Origin: Flavobacteriales bacterium UBA958
GTDB lineage: Bacteria > Bacteroidota > Bacteroidia > Flavobacteriales_D > Crocinitomicaceae
Direction: 5' to 3'
Length of the DNA stretch: 52,026 nucleotides
Assembly: GCA_002293045.1 (NCBI GenBank)
Contig: DBCM01000116.1
Coordinates: forward strand, 1 to 52,026
Shown here: piece after piece, positions 9,550-17,933 of the stretch
Layout: each line of letters begins with the position of its first letter
How positions within the stretch are numbered: position 1 is the first letter of the stretch
The notes under the pieces: model-generated
What the model was told of the DNA's origin: nothing
The model's database searches: none
What the model saw: only the letters and a program-made list of their open reading frames with translations
Program-made: the position numbers and the translations under genes

Positions 9550-10541
9550 ACACGAAGCAGCGAATTTTAATTACCGGAGCAGCTGGATTTTTAGGCTCAC
9601 ATTTGTGTGATCGTTTCATACGTGAAGGATTTCATGTGATTGGAATGGATAATTTAATCACGGGTCGAATGGCGAACATCGAACATCTGTTGCCCCTGGA
9701 ATCCTTTGAATTCTATTGCCAAGATGTTTCTAAATTTATTCATATCCCCGGAGAATTGCATTATATCCTGCATTTTGCCTCCCCGGCAAGTCCGATCGAT
9801 TATTTAAAAATACCTATTCAAACCCTCAAAGTTGGATCCTTAGGGGTTCACCATTGTTTGGGCTTAGCTAAAGAAAAAAATGCACGGATTCTGATTGCTT
9901 CCACCTCCGAAGTATACGGAGACCCCGAGGTTCATCCCCAAACTGAATCGTATTGGGGGAATGTAAATCCGGTAGGACCTAGAGGGGTTTACGATGAAGC
10001 AAAACGTTTTCAGGAAGCCATGACAATGGCCTATCATACCTTTCATGGCCTTGAGACCCGAATCGCCCGGATTTTCAATACGTACGGTCCTAGAATGAGA
10101 TTAAACGACGGACGTGTTTTACCCGCATTCATTGGTCAAGCCTTACGAGGCGAAGATCTTACGGTCTTTGGCGACGGTTCCCAAACACGTTCCTTTTGCT
10201 ATGTAGATGATTTGGTTGAAGGCATTTATCGCTTGTTAATGAGTGACTATGCCCAGCCTGTGAATCTTGGAAATCCAGACGAGATTACCATTTTAGATTT
10301 TGCAGAGGAAATTGTACAGTTGACGAAAACCCATCAAAAGATTATTTTTGAAACTTTACCTGTAGATGATCCCAAACAGCGAAGACCAGACATTTCTCTG
10401 GCTACATCCGTGTTGGATTGGAAGCCGAAAGTAGGGAGAGCAGAAGGATTGGCATTAACCTATGAGTATTTTAAAGGCCTGAGTTCAGAGGAGCTTTATG
10501 CGATGGAGCACAAGAATTTTGACGATTACATTCAGAAATAA
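9546..10541 (+). CDS. uxs: UDP-glucuronate decarboxylase (UDP-xylose synthase)
   Basis: Extended short-chain dehydrogenase that decarboxylates UDP-glucuronate to UDP-xylose. N-terminal GAAGFLGS binds NAD. The sequence HFASPASPIDY and the catalytic YxxxK (Tyr149, Lys153) in RGVYDEAKR, together with TSEVYGDP, are characteristic of UXS rather than generic epimerases. Length 331 fits. It directly follows ugd, its likely substrate source, and overlaps the acetyltransferase gene by one base (TAATG). Xylose or a xylose-derived sugar is therefore expected in a surface glycan of this organism. Confidence 0.9.
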   Translation: MNTKQRILITGAAGFLGSHLCDRFIREGFHVIGMDNLITGRMANIEHLLPLESFEFYCQDVSKFIHIPGELHYILHFASPASPIDYLKIPIQTLKVGSLGVHHCLGLAKEKNARILIASTSEVYGDPEVHPQTESYWGNVNPVGPRGVYDEAKRFQEAMTMAYHTFHGLETRIARIFNTYGPRMRLNDGRVLPAFIGQALRGEDLTVFGDGSQTRSFCYVDDLVEGIYRLLMSDYAQPVNLGNPDEITILDFAEEIVQLTKTHQKIIFETLPVDDPKQRRPDISLATSVLDWKPKVGRAEGLALTYEYFKGLSSEELYAMEHKNFDDYIQK

Positions 10542-11113
10542 TGGATTATTTTGTACACGATACTGCTGTAGTTGATCCCGGTTGCCACATTGGTAAAGGG
10601 GTTAAAATTTGGCATTTCTCTCACATTATGCCGGATTCACGTCTTGGTGAAGGGTGTAATATTGGGCAAAACGTTGTGGTTTCTCCTGGGGTGGTCCTTG
10701 GGAAAAATGTTAAAGTTCAGAATAACGTATCCATCTACACGGGAGTGATTTGCGAAGACGATGTTTTCCTTGGTCCTTCCATGGTATTCACCAATGTGAT
10801 TAATCCACGAAGCCACGTGATACGAAAAGATCAATATGCTCAAACATTTGTAAGAAAGGGCGCGAGTATAGGAGCCAATGCCACCGTGGTGTGTGGCAAT
10901 GAAATTGGGCGGTATGCACTGATTGGCGCAGGAACGGTAATCACCAAAGCGGTGAAGCCATACGCCTTGATTGTTGGAAATCCCGGTCGACAAATTGGTT
11001 GGGTGAGTGAATATGGACATCGCTTACAGTTTGATGAAAACAACCGAGCCTCCTGTCCAGAGACCAATCAGGTCTATGAGCTGTTAAATGAACAAGTACA
11101 ACGTATTTCATAA
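10541..11113 (+). CDS. wbpD: Hexapeptide-repeat sugar N-acetyltransferase (WbpD-like)
   Basis: 190 residues dominated by left-handed beta-helix hexapeptide repeats (IGKGVKIW..., LGEGCNIGQNVVV, LGKNVKVQNNVSI), with a loop FTNVINPRSHVIRKDQYAQT and the helix end GRYALIGAGTVITKAVKPYALIVGNP. This matches the WbpD/WlbB group, which acetylates the 3-amino group of UDP-GlcNAc3NA using acetyl-CoA. The start codon shares a base with the upstream stop (TAATG), and the stop likewise with the next gene. Assignment to this step relies on neighbours as well as fold. Confidence 0.88.
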   Translation: MDYFVHDTAVVDPGCHIGKGVKIWHFSHIMPDSRLGEGCNIGQNVVVSPGVVLGKNVKVQNNVSIYTGVICEDDVFLGPSMVFTNVINPRSHVIRKDQYAQTFVRKGASIGANATVVCGNEIGRYALIGAGTVITKAVKPYALIVGNPGRQIGWVSEYGHRLQFDENNRASCPETNQVYELLNEQVQRIS

Positions 11114-12165
11114 TGATGAATAAAGAAAAAATAAAGTTCGCCGTAGTCGGTGCCGGTCATATTGGTAAGCGCCATGCAGAAATGATCCAGCGGGATGCAG
11201 AGGCTGAATTGGTTGCCATGTGTGATGTTCGGTCGATGGAGGCGTGTGATACCGCTGCGTATGCTGTTCCTCATGTGAACACCATGGAGGAATTATTAAC
11301 TTCAGGGTTGGAGTTTGATGTAGTAAGCATCTGTACACCGAATGGATTACATGCAGAGCAAGCAATTGCGGCCTTAAAGGCAGGTAAACATGTAGTGGTT
11401 GAAAAACCGATGGGACTTACCAAAGAGAGCTGTGAACGCGTTATTTATACCGCCTTGCAAATGAATCGACAGGTTTTTTGTGTCATGCAAAACAGGTATT
11501 CCCCACCTTCTAAATGGATTAAGTCCGTCATTGATGACGGAATTCTTGGAGATGTTTTTATGGTGCAAGTGAACTGCTATTGGAATCGTGATGAGCGATA
11601 TTACAAAGAGGGCAGTTGGAAAGGATCAAGCGATTTAGACGGAGGGACTTTATTTACCCAGTTTTCTCATTTTATAGACATCATGTATTGGTTGTTCGGA
11701 GATATCGAACAAATTCAAGGAAAATTTGCGGATTTTAATCACAAGGATTCAACGGATTTTGAAGATTCGGGCTTTGTGAGTTTTAAGTTTTTAAACGGCG
11801 GTATGGGCTGTATCAATTATTCCACGTCCATCGCAAATCAAAACTTAGAAAGTTCCTTAACAATCATTGGAAGCAATGGAAGCGTTAAAATTGGCGGACA
11901 ATACATGAATGAAGTAGAGGTTTGTAATGTTAAAGGGTATGAAATGCCTGTCCTAGATGCCTCAAACCCTGCAAACGATTATGGAGCATATAAAGGATCC
12001 GCGGCGAATCACAACTATGTGATAGGAAACGTAATAGACACCCTTAAAGGAAGAACTTCTGCGACCACGAATGCACTCGAAGGGCTTAAAGTGGTTGACA
12101 TCATTGAACGTATTTATAAGGTAAGAGACGAACAGGCAATTATACAAGGAAATGACCATGAGTAA
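11113..12165 (+). CDS. wbpB: Gfo/Idh/MocA oxidoreductase (WbpB-like)
   Basis: 350 residues. The N-terminal Rossmann domain begins AVVGAGHIGKRH and includes the conserved EKP tripeptide (97-99) in GKHVVVEKPMGLT; the second domain is an alpha/beta sheet with QFSHFIDIMYWLFGD. In the WbpA-WbpB-WbpE-WbpD pathway this enzyme oxidises C3 of UDP-GlcNAc-uronate, giving the keto sugar for the aminotransferase. Adjacent wbpD and wbpA homologues support this. Two ATG codons occur in tandem at the start (TAATGATG). The gene overlaps the following dehydrogenase by 8-14 nt. Confidence 0.87.
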   Translation: MMNKEKIKFAVVGAGHIGKRHAEMIQRDAEAELVAMCDVRSMEACDTAAYAVPHVNTMEELLTSGLEFDVVSICTPNGLHAEQAIAALKAGKHVVVEKPMGLTKESCERVIYTALQMNRQVFCVMQNRYSPPSKWIKSVIDDGILGDVFMVQVNCYWNRDERYYKEGSWKGSSDLDGGTLFTQFSHFIDIMYWLFGDIEQIQGKFADFNHKDSTDFEDSGFVSFKFLNGGMGCINYSTSIANQNLESSLTIIGSNGSVKIGGQYMNEVEVCNVKGYEMPVLDASNPANDYGAYKGSAANHNYVIGNVIDTLKGRTSATTNALEGLKVVDIIERIYKVRDEQAIIQGNDHE

Positions 12166-13462
12166 TTTAAACATAGAACAGTTGCTATCGAAGCAAGAGT
12201 CCCTTGCCGTAATCGGTTTAGGATATGTGGGTTTACCCATTGCATTGGCCTTTGCCCGCAAACTAAAGGTGGTGGGATTCGATATCAATGCAGATCGCAT
12301 TGCCTTAATGAATCGTGGCATCGACCCAAGCAATGAGTTGGATTCAGAAGCATTTGAGGGGTGTGACATTACCTTCACTCATCAGCTCTCGGATTTGAAT
12401 TCCGTTTCCTTCTATATTGTTGCCGTTCCCACACCAATCGACGACTCAAATCTACCAGACCTTAAACCCTTGCTATCCGCTACAGAATCCGTTGCAAAGA
12501 CCTTGAAAAAAGGAGATTGTGTAGTGTTTGAATCTACCGTTTACCCCGGTTGTACCGAAGAAGATTGCATTCCAATCTTGGAACGGGTTTCAGGATTGAA
12601 ATACAATGAAGATTTTGTCGTGGGCTACTCTCCGGAGCGAATTAATCCAGGAGATAAGGTGCATACCTTGCAAAACGTCGTTAAAGTGGTTTCAGGTTCC
12701 ACCCCAGAAGCCCTTGAAGCGGTTGCCCAAGTCTATGAAATGGTCGTAGATGCCGGGGTACACCGCGCGCCAACCATCAAGGTAGCTGAAGCGGCTAAAA
12801 TTATTGAAAACACGCAACGCGATGTTAATATTGCCCTCATCAATGAGTTGTCGATTATTTTCAATAAGCTAAACATCAATACCTACGACGTGTTGGAAGC
12901 AGCCGGTACGAAGTGGAATTTCTTGAAATTTTCACCGGGGTTAGTTGGGGGCCATTGCATCGGCGTAGACCCATATTACCTAACCCACCGCGCACAGCAG
13001 GCTGGATACCATTCCAAAGTGATAACCAGTGGACGTTACGTGAATGATTCCATGGGGTTTTACATTGCTAAACAAGCCGTGAAACGCGTCATTGCTCAAG
13101 GGAAAATTATTCAAGAGGCACGGGCCTTAATTATGGGTACCACCTTTAAAGAAGATGTGTCAGATATTAGAAATTCTAAGGTGATCGACATCGTAAACGA
13201 GTTGAAATCCTTTCAAATGTCGGTTGATTTAGTAGACCCACATGCCTCTTCGGAAGAAATGATGCATGAATATGGCGTTGGGCTGATTGAACAACCCGGA
13301 ACCCAATATGATGCCATTATCGTTGCAGTAAACCACCGCGAATACGCCGACTTAGATGAACCGTATTTCAAGGGCTTATTGAAGGATGGTCAAGGGGTAT
13401 TTATCGATGTTAAAGGCATCTATAAAGGAAAAATTAATTCGCTAGTTTATTGGAGTTTGTGA
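12152..13462 (+). CDS. wbpA: UDP-N-acetylglucosamine 6-dehydrogenase (WbpA/TviB-like)
   Basis: Nucleotide-sugar dehydrogenase of the GlcNAc type: IGLGYVGLPIALAF at the N-terminus, VPTPID, ESTVYPGCTEE, GYSPERINPGD, and the catalytic Cys269 in GGHCIGVDPYYL. The ESTVYPG and GGHCIGVDPYYL blocks distinguish it from Ugd. It should supply UDP-GlcNAc-uronate to the WbpB-like enzyme. Two in-frame ATGs, at 12152 and 12158, are both plausible starts. The stop shares a base with the rfbB start (TGATG). Confidence 0.88.
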   Translation: MTMSNLNIEQLLSKQESLAVIGLGYVGLPIALAFARKLKVVGFDINADRIALMNRGIDPSNELDSEAFEGCDITFTHQLSDLNSVSFYIVAVPTPIDDSNLPDLKPLLSATESVAKTLKKGDCVVFESTVYPGCTEEDCIPILERVSGLKYNEDFVVGYSPERINPGDKVHTLQNVVKVVSGSTPEALEAVAQVYEMVVDAGVHRAPTIKVAEAAKIIENTQRDVNIALINELSIIFNKLNINTYDVLEAAGTKWNFLKFSPGLVGGHCIGVDPYYLTHRAQQAGYHSKVITSGRYVNDSMGFYIAKQAVKRVIAQGKIIQEARALIMGTTFKEDVSDIRNSKVIDIVNELKSFQMSVDLVDPHASSEEMMHEYGVGLIEQPGTQYDAIIVAVNHREYADLDEPYFKGLLKDGQGVFIDVKGIYKGKINSLVYWSL

Positions 13463-14517
13463 TGGAGTTTCAAAAACGAATTTTAGTTACAGGTGGCGCC
13501 GGATTCATTGGATCCCACGTAGTACGTCGGTTGTTAAACGCCTATCCCACCTATCAGGTAATTAACCTTGATAAGTTGACCTATGCCGGGAATCTAGAAA
13601 ATCTGAGCGATGTAGCGGATTTACCGAATTATCAATTCGTAAAAGTTGATATTCAGGACCTTGACGCCGTGCGATCGGTGTTTGAGACCTATCAAATCAC
13701 GGATGTTATTCATTTAGCTGCTGAATCTCATGTGGATCGCTCCATTGAAGGACCTTTAGAATTTGTGAAAACCAATGTATTGGGAACAGTCAATGTGTTA
13801 GAAGCAGCACGTACCTGTTGGGGAGCAGATTTATCAAATCACGTGTTTCATCATGTGTCTACCGATGAGGTGTATGGAAGTTTAGGGGAAACGGGATATT
13901 TTACCGAAGAAACACCCTACGACCCACGCAGTCCGTATTCAGCATCAAAGGCCGCTTCCGATCATTTTGTGATGGCTTATTTTCATACCTATGGAATGCC
14001 TATTAAAATGTCGAATTGTTCAAACAATTACGGCAGTCATCACTTTCCAGAGAAACTGATCCCGCTCATGATCAATAACATCGTGCACGGTAAAGAGTTA
14101 CCTGTTTATGGTGCCGGATCTAATGTGCGCGATTGGTTATGGGTGGAGGACCATGCGGCCGCCATTGATGCAATTTTCCACAATGGTAGACTCGGGGAAT
14201 CCTATAATGTAGGAGGGTTGAATGAATGGACCAACTTAGATTTAGTACATCGCTTGTGCGACTTGATGGATGTGAAATTGGGACGTACCGAAGGAAGTTC
14301 ACGCGGGTTAATTCGCTTTGTTAAAGACCGTGCCGGGCACGACATGCGTTACGCGATTGATGCTTCAAAATTGGAAGAAGAAATCGGTTGGAAACCGTCC
14401 ATTACCTTCGAGGAAGGCCTTTCTAAAACAATCGATTGGTATTTGAATAATCCGGATTGGATTGCGCATGTGACTTCTGGAGCCTATTTAGATTATTACA
14501 AGAAAATGTATGGATAA
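13462..14517 (+). CDS. rfbB: dTDP-glucose 4,6-dehydratase
   Basis: 351 residues from the ATG at 13462. It dehydrates dTDP-glucose to dTDP-4-keto-6-deoxyglucose, the precursor of rhamnose and other deoxysugars. Visible: GGAGFIGSH for NAD, LAAESHVDRSI, STDEVYG (Asp135-Glu136 are the catalytic acid pair), YSASK (Tyr159, Lys163), NNYGSHHFPEKLIPL and the GSNVRDWLWVEDH substrate loop. I prefer this start over an ATG 12 nt upstream because it forms the 1-nt TGATG overlap seen repeatedly in this operon. rfbA, rfbC and rfbD are not in the window, so the downstream product is unknown. Confidence 0.93.
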   Translation: MEFQKRILVTGGAGFIGSHVVRRLLNAYPTYQVINLDKLTYAGNLENLSDVADLPNYQFVKVDIQDLDAVRSVFETYQITDVIHLAAESHVDRSIEGPLEFVKTNVLGTVNVLEAARTCWGADLSNHVFHHVSTDEVYGSLGETGYFTEETPYDPRSPYSASKAASDHFVMAYFHTYGMPIKMSNCSNNYGSHHFPEKLIPLMINNIVHGKELPVYGAGSNVRDWLWVEDHAAAIDAIFHNGRLGESYNVGGLNEWTNLDLVHRLCDLMDVKLGRTEGSSRGLIRFVKDRAGHDMRYAIDASKLEEEIGWKPSITFEEGLSKTIDWYLNNPDWIAHVTSGAYLDYYKKMYG

Positions 14518-15272
14518 TGGGCTGGTTGTCGCGTATTTTTTCTAAGCCTGACACACAGACGACCCAAGCTCCCTTGAATTTATCATGGTTTAACACCGAC
14601 ATGCACAGCCATTTTTTACCGGGAGTGGATGACGGCGCGCGCACCATGGACGAATCGCTGGCGATGCTGCATAAAATGCAGGAGTTTGGCTATCAAAAAT
14701 GCATCCTAACGCCACACATCAAAATGGATATGTACCCGAATTCGGAGGCCGACCTTCAGCTCAGGTTTTTGGAACTTACCCAAGCAATGGATACAGCAGG
14801 CCTAACGATCCAAGTGGAGTTGGCGGCAGAATATTATTTGGATGACCATTTTCTAAACCGCTTAGAAAGCACCCCGCTCTTAACGTTTGGCCCGCAGCGC
14901 TATGTCTTGGTTGAATTTAGTTTTGTGAATCCGCCGGTATTTGAGATTGAAACCTTTCAACGAATCATAGACAAGGGCTATACCCCGATTTTGGCGCATT
15001 TTGAACGCTACGTGTATTTTCATGGATCCTTAGCCTCAGCGGAAACCTACCGTGCGATGGGGGTAAACATCCAACTCAACTTGAATTCGTTGTCGGGACA
15101 TTATGGTCCGGAGGTGAAAAAACAAGCAGAACGCATGTTAGACCAATTTACCTTGGACTTCGTAGGAACGGATGCGCATCGGATGGATCATTTGGTCTTG
15201 TTGGAAAACCATTTAAATGTACCGCATTTGAAACTGCTCAATGAACGCTTATTGAAAAATCAAAGCCTATGA
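14517..15272 (+). CDS. PHP-domain tyrosine phosphatase, CpsB/CapC/YwqE type
   Basis: 251 residues from the ATG sharing a base with the rfbB stop (TAATG). Metal-binding PHP motifs are in order: TDMHSHFLPGVDDG, LTPHIKMDMYP, the central AAEYYLDD, ILAHFERY and FVGTDAHRMDH. This family dephosphorylates the tyrosine-rich tail of the kinase that controls polysaccharide export, so its presence at the end of a sugar-nucleotide operon fits regulation of capsule or EPS. No matching Wzc-type kinase is in the window. Length and motifs are complete. Confidence 0.88.
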   Translation: MGWLSRIFSKPDTQTTQAPLNLSWFNTDMHSHFLPGVDDGARTMDESLAMLHKMQEFGYQKCILTPHIKMDMYPNSEADLQLRFLELTQAMDTAGLTIQVELAAEYYLDDHFLNRLESTPLLTFGPQRYVLVEFSFVNPPVFEIETFQRIIDKGYTPILAHFERYVYFHGSLASAETYRAMGVNIQLNLNSLSGHYGPEVKKQAERMLDQFTLDFVGTDAHRMDHLVLLENHLNVPHLKLLNERLLKNQSL

Positions 15273-15724
15273 GGTGGTATTTTTTAAGGCATGCAAAAAC
15301 GGAGCGTGAGTCATGGAGCGGTAAAGATAAAGACCGGCGCTTGGCACCGAAAGGAATAAACCAAGTGGCGGAACTTAAAACATTACTGGAACTGCTTCCA
15401 ATCACCGCAATCCGCTGTTCTACAGCCCAACGTACCCGAGAAACGGCCATGGCCTGTAATCCCATAATTCCAATTACCTTTTCGGAGGAGCTTTACTTGG
15501 CAACCCTTGACCAATGGAAACGGATGCTTTCGAACGAGGCGCAAGATCACATGCTTTATATTGGGCACAACGACGGCATATCAGAATACCTAACCTGGTT
15601 AACAGGCGAGCACATTCACTTACAAACGGGAGCCTTGGTTACGGTTGATTTTCTTGGTTCGGATCCGAGGGCGCTTGGTCCTGGGACAGCGTGTTTGGTT
15701 GCGTATGAACGTCCGGAGGTGTAG
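15269..15724 (+). CDS. SixA-like phosphohistidine phosphatase (histidine phosphatase family)
   Basis: 151 residues. The N-terminal RHG-type motif is YFLRHAKTERE, followed by DRRLAPKGINQ, a STAQRTRETA arginine motif and IGHNDGISEYLTWLTG carrying the second catalytic His. This is the SixA layout. SixA removes phosphate from histidine phosphotransfer domains in E. coli; the substrate here is unknown. It overlaps the preceding gene by 4 nt (ATGA) and is the last of the coupled set. Its final 86 nt overlap the 3' end of the rhomboid gene on the other strand. Confidence 0.82.
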   Translation: MRWYFLRHAKTERESWSGKDKDRRLAPKGINQVAELKTLLELLPITAIRCSTAQRTRETAMACNPIIPITFSEELYLATLDQWKRMLSNEAQDHMLYIGHNDGISEYLTWLTGEHIHLQTGALVTVDFLGSDPRALGPGTACLVAYERPEV

Positions 15725-16457
15725 CTACCGGCTCAGCACGCTTAGGAATGTATTGATACGTTATAATCAGCGGGTCTGATTTTTCTTCTTGTTCTTGCAT
15801 GCGTCGCAACCATTCCCCCTCTAAGTCTGGGGGATCAATGCCTAATTCGCGCTCCACTTCATATTGATATTTCGGACGAACGGGTCCTTGCTTACGGAAC
15901 ACAACCGCAAGGATAATCCCACTCACAAATCCTGCAAGATGTCCTTCCCAAGATATGTGCTGGTCTATTGGGAAAATCCCCCAAATTAAACTGCCGTAAA
16001 GAAAGACCACCAGAAACGATAAGGCTTGAAGTGGAAAATAGCGGCGAATAATTCCCGAGACAAAAAGGAAAGAAAACAAGGCGTAAATTACCCCACTAAT
16101 ACCAATGTGATAGGACCCATGATTTTCTGCAAAAGCCCACAAGAGGATGCCGCAAGAAATCCAGCTGATCAGTAATACGGGTAGAAACACTTTGCGGTAT
16201 GAATACGCGAGTAGGGTAGAAAGTAATAGAAAAGCGATGGAATTGTTAAACAGGTGATTGATATCGTATTTGTCATGAATTAGCGGCATAAAGAGGATGC
16301 CTTTCAAGCCTTCTACGGTTCTTGGTAAAATGCCGTATTTATAAAATGGCTGGGCAAATAAATGTTGCGCCCATTGAATTAACCAAAGGAACGCAAGGAT
16401 AAAGGCGCCGGGTAGGGCATAGGGCCAAAGGCGCTTATCAAAATGTTCGTGTTTCAC
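15639..16457 (-). CDS. Rhomboid-family intramembrane serine protease
   Basis: 272 residues with six or so membrane helices. The catalytic Ser121 lies in HIGISGVIY (GxSG) and the catalytic His173 in EGHLAGFVSG; an HLFNNS segment (~68) matches the rhomboid HLxxN motif. It would cleave membrane proteins within the bilayer. The start is a GTG at 16457; no nearby ATG exists. Beyond the last helix there is a hydrophilic tail of ~80 residues rich in Pro, Gln and Glu. The end of that tail is encoded antisense to the SixA-like gene (86 nt), so part of it may be under little constraint. Confidence 0.88.
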   Translation of the reverse strand: MKHEHFDKRLWPYALPGAFILAFLWLIQWAQHLFAQPFYKYGILPRTVEGLKGILFMPLIHDKYDINHLFNNSIAFLLLSTLLAYSYRKVFLPVLLISWISCGILLWAFAENHGSYHIGISGVIYALFSFLFVSGIIRRYFPLQALSFLVVFLYGSLIWGIFPIDQHISWEGHLAGFVSGIILAVVFRKQGPVRPKYQYEVERELGIDPPDLEGEWLRRMQEQEEKSDPLIITYQYIPKRAEPVATPPDVHTQPNTLSQDQAPSDPNQENQP

Positions 16458-16554
16458 GGGTTGAACCTTACAAGGCGTGTGCCTTTCTTTATATTATGAC
16501 AGAATGGCTGAAAAGGGTGGGATAGGTGTTGGATGAAGTCGATTATGGCTGGAT

Positions 16555-17067
16555 TCATACGATTCTACGCATGGTCAACTTATATCCTTGTTCCCCATTT
16601 TTCATTTCAACATGGTCTAAGGAAAGTAATATGAATTTATCTTTTAATTGCTGCTTGTGATAAACCGACATAATCAAGCGCTCCTCTTTTTCATCGAACT
16701 TGATTTTAAGTCCGCTATTGTCAAAACTCCATGAGGTTGGTGGAGGCTCTTGACAAACGTGAGTTTTTGTCAAGCTAAAGGTGCTACTGTTGGAGAAAGT
16801 CCAAGAAGTCACATAACAACAATGCGCGGTCAAATAATAATACATGTCACTGTATAAGATCACCGTATCAGAGGTGGCATAGGTGCTGTCCGTAGCATAG
16901 CATGCGGTCCATTCTGTTGGTGGCACCGGACAACACATGTCAGGTTTTAAGCTGAACAGTCGTTTGATGTTTTGCGGGGATAATTCAAGATCTTGTTCCA
17001 GATTGGTTTGCCCAATTCCTGAAGTCACGGAAAATAGCGTCAATAGGATAAAAAATATGCGTATCAA
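16555..17067 (-). CDS. Hypothetical secreted Cys-rich protein
   Basis: 170 residues from a TTG start at 17067, chosen because it gives a signal peptide ending SGIGQ with no usable ATG nearby. The mature part has six Cys in a patterned layout (MCCPVPP, TACYAT, AHCCYVT, VCQEPPP) followed by a beta-rich C-terminal half (WSFDNSGLKIKFDEKEERLIMSVY). No family is recognised; a small lipocalin-like beta-sandwich is only a guess. It lies just downstream of the last attC-like repeat and may or may not belong to the cassette array. Confidence 0.6.
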   Translation of the reverse strand: MIRIFFILLTLFSVTSGIGQTNLEQDLELSPQNIKRLFSLKPDMCCPVPPTEWTACYATDSTYATSDTVILYSDMYYYLTAHCCYVTSWTFSNSSTFSLTKTHVCQEPPPTSWSFDNSGLKIKFDEKEERLIMSVYHKQQLKDKFILLSLDHVEMKNGEQGYKLTMRRIV

Positions 17068-17099
17068 TGGTGTTGTGTTGTTTTAACTTAGTTGGTAAG

Positions 17100-17247
17100 G
17101 GTTTGCATGTAAGCGATAGACCCACTTTTTATAAGTTTTTCTTCGAAGATAGAATTTAATCTTATAAAACAAATTGTTGTTTAGCTTCGCTGCTGATTTT
17201 GTCGGTTGTAGAAAGAACTATGCTCGTATTTGCTTGTTGTTAAGTAG
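17100..17247 (-). repeat. attC-like repeat C (degenerate)
   Basis: Read on the minus strand it starts with CTTAACAACAAGCAAAT (17228-17244) and ends with AAGTGGGTC...TCGCTTACATGCAAACC (17100-17127). Both ends match repeat B at 19.25 kb: the 28-nt 3' ends share 22 positions. Arm pairing is weak here, so it is recognised mainly by likeness to B. It follows the ParDE genes directly, where a cassette recombination site would be expected. Not recognised as a terminator. Confidence 0.5.
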
Positions 17248-17253
17248 GGTTTC

Positions 17254-17574
17254 TTATTTTACCTCCGAAGGAATCAACGGAGTTAATTTAATCTTCAAAT
17301 CCATTCTCTCATGCAGGATTCTCGTAATTTCAATTGATTTATCTTCCAATATCCGATAGAAAATGATGTGCTTTGAGGCTTTTTTACCCTTCAAATTGGG
17401 GTGAATTTCTTCATATAATTTGCCTTCTTGCGGCTTTATAGAGATTGCAGCACATGCATCGATAATTAACTTATAATATTTGTCTGCTTGACTTTCAGAC
17501 CAGGCATCGAAGGTGTAATTCCAGATATCAGATAAATCCTTAACGGCATTGTTTGTTAATTTAAACTGCGCCAT
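17254..17574 (-). CDS. parE: ParE-type toxin of a ParDE toxin-antitoxin system
   Basis: 106 residues of the RelE/ParE superfamily: N-terminal helices with LTNNAVKDLSDIWNYT, then the beta-sheet region KLYEEIHPNLKGKKASKHIIFYRILEDKSIEITRILHE typical of ParE (split here only for description). ParE toxins poison DNA gyrase. The ATG at 17574 directly abuts the ParD stop (TAAATG), so the antitoxin is made first. Autoregulation by ParD is expected. It is one of two toxin-antitoxin pairs in this minus-strand accessory block. Confidence 0.87.
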   Translation of the reverse strand: MAQFKLTNNAVKDLSDIWNYTFDAWSESQADKYYKLIIDACAAISIKPQEGKLYEEIHPNLKGKKASKHIIFYRILEDKSIEITRILHERMDLKIKLTPLIPSEVK

Positions 17575-17817
17575 TTATTTTCTTTTTGCCTTTAATGTGC
17601 TTAAATGTTCATCCGGATCAAAACCCTCTGCTAACCCACTGTTAATACCTTCGTCAATTGCATGACGCAAAGCAATTATTCTTTGTTCTTCTTCTTCAAG
17701 TAGTCTCAATCCTGCACGAACAACTTCACTTGCGTTTTTATACCGTCCTTCCCTTAAAACACTTTGAATAAATTGATCAAAATAACTACCCAACGTAATC
17801 GATGTGTTCTTACTCAT
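17575..17817 (-). CDS. parD: ParD-type antitoxin
   Basis: 80 residues with a ribbon-helix-helix N-terminus (TSITLGSYFDQFIQSVL) and the typical GRYKNASEVVRAGLRLLEEEE motif. It neutralises the adjacent ParE and usually represses its own promoter by binding inverted repeats; a TACCAA-ATA-TTGGTA dyad lies 22 nt upstream. The C-terminal half is acidic then basic, as expected for the disordered toxin-binding tail. Confidence 0.88.
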   Translation of the reverse strand: MSKNTSITLGSYFDQFIQSVLREGRYKNASEVVRAGLRLLEEEEQRIIALRHAIDEGINSGLAEGFDPDEHLSTLKAKRK

Positions 17818-17839
17818 GATTTTTTAATTTTTATAAATA

Positions 17840-17854
17840 TACCAAATATTGGTA
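17840..17854. promoter_or_regulatory. Inverted repeat, likely ParD operator
   Basis: Perfect 6-bp arms TACCAA/TTGGTA separated by ATA, 22 bp before the parD start, within an AT-rich promoter region. Placement and symmetry fit ribbon-helix-helix autorepression. Confidence 0.5.
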
Positions 17855-17933
17855 TTTTTCAAAAAATAAAAGATCCGATTTTAATGAATACGTAAGATTT
17901 TACCCCTACCATTTCTTATTTCAACCTATACCC

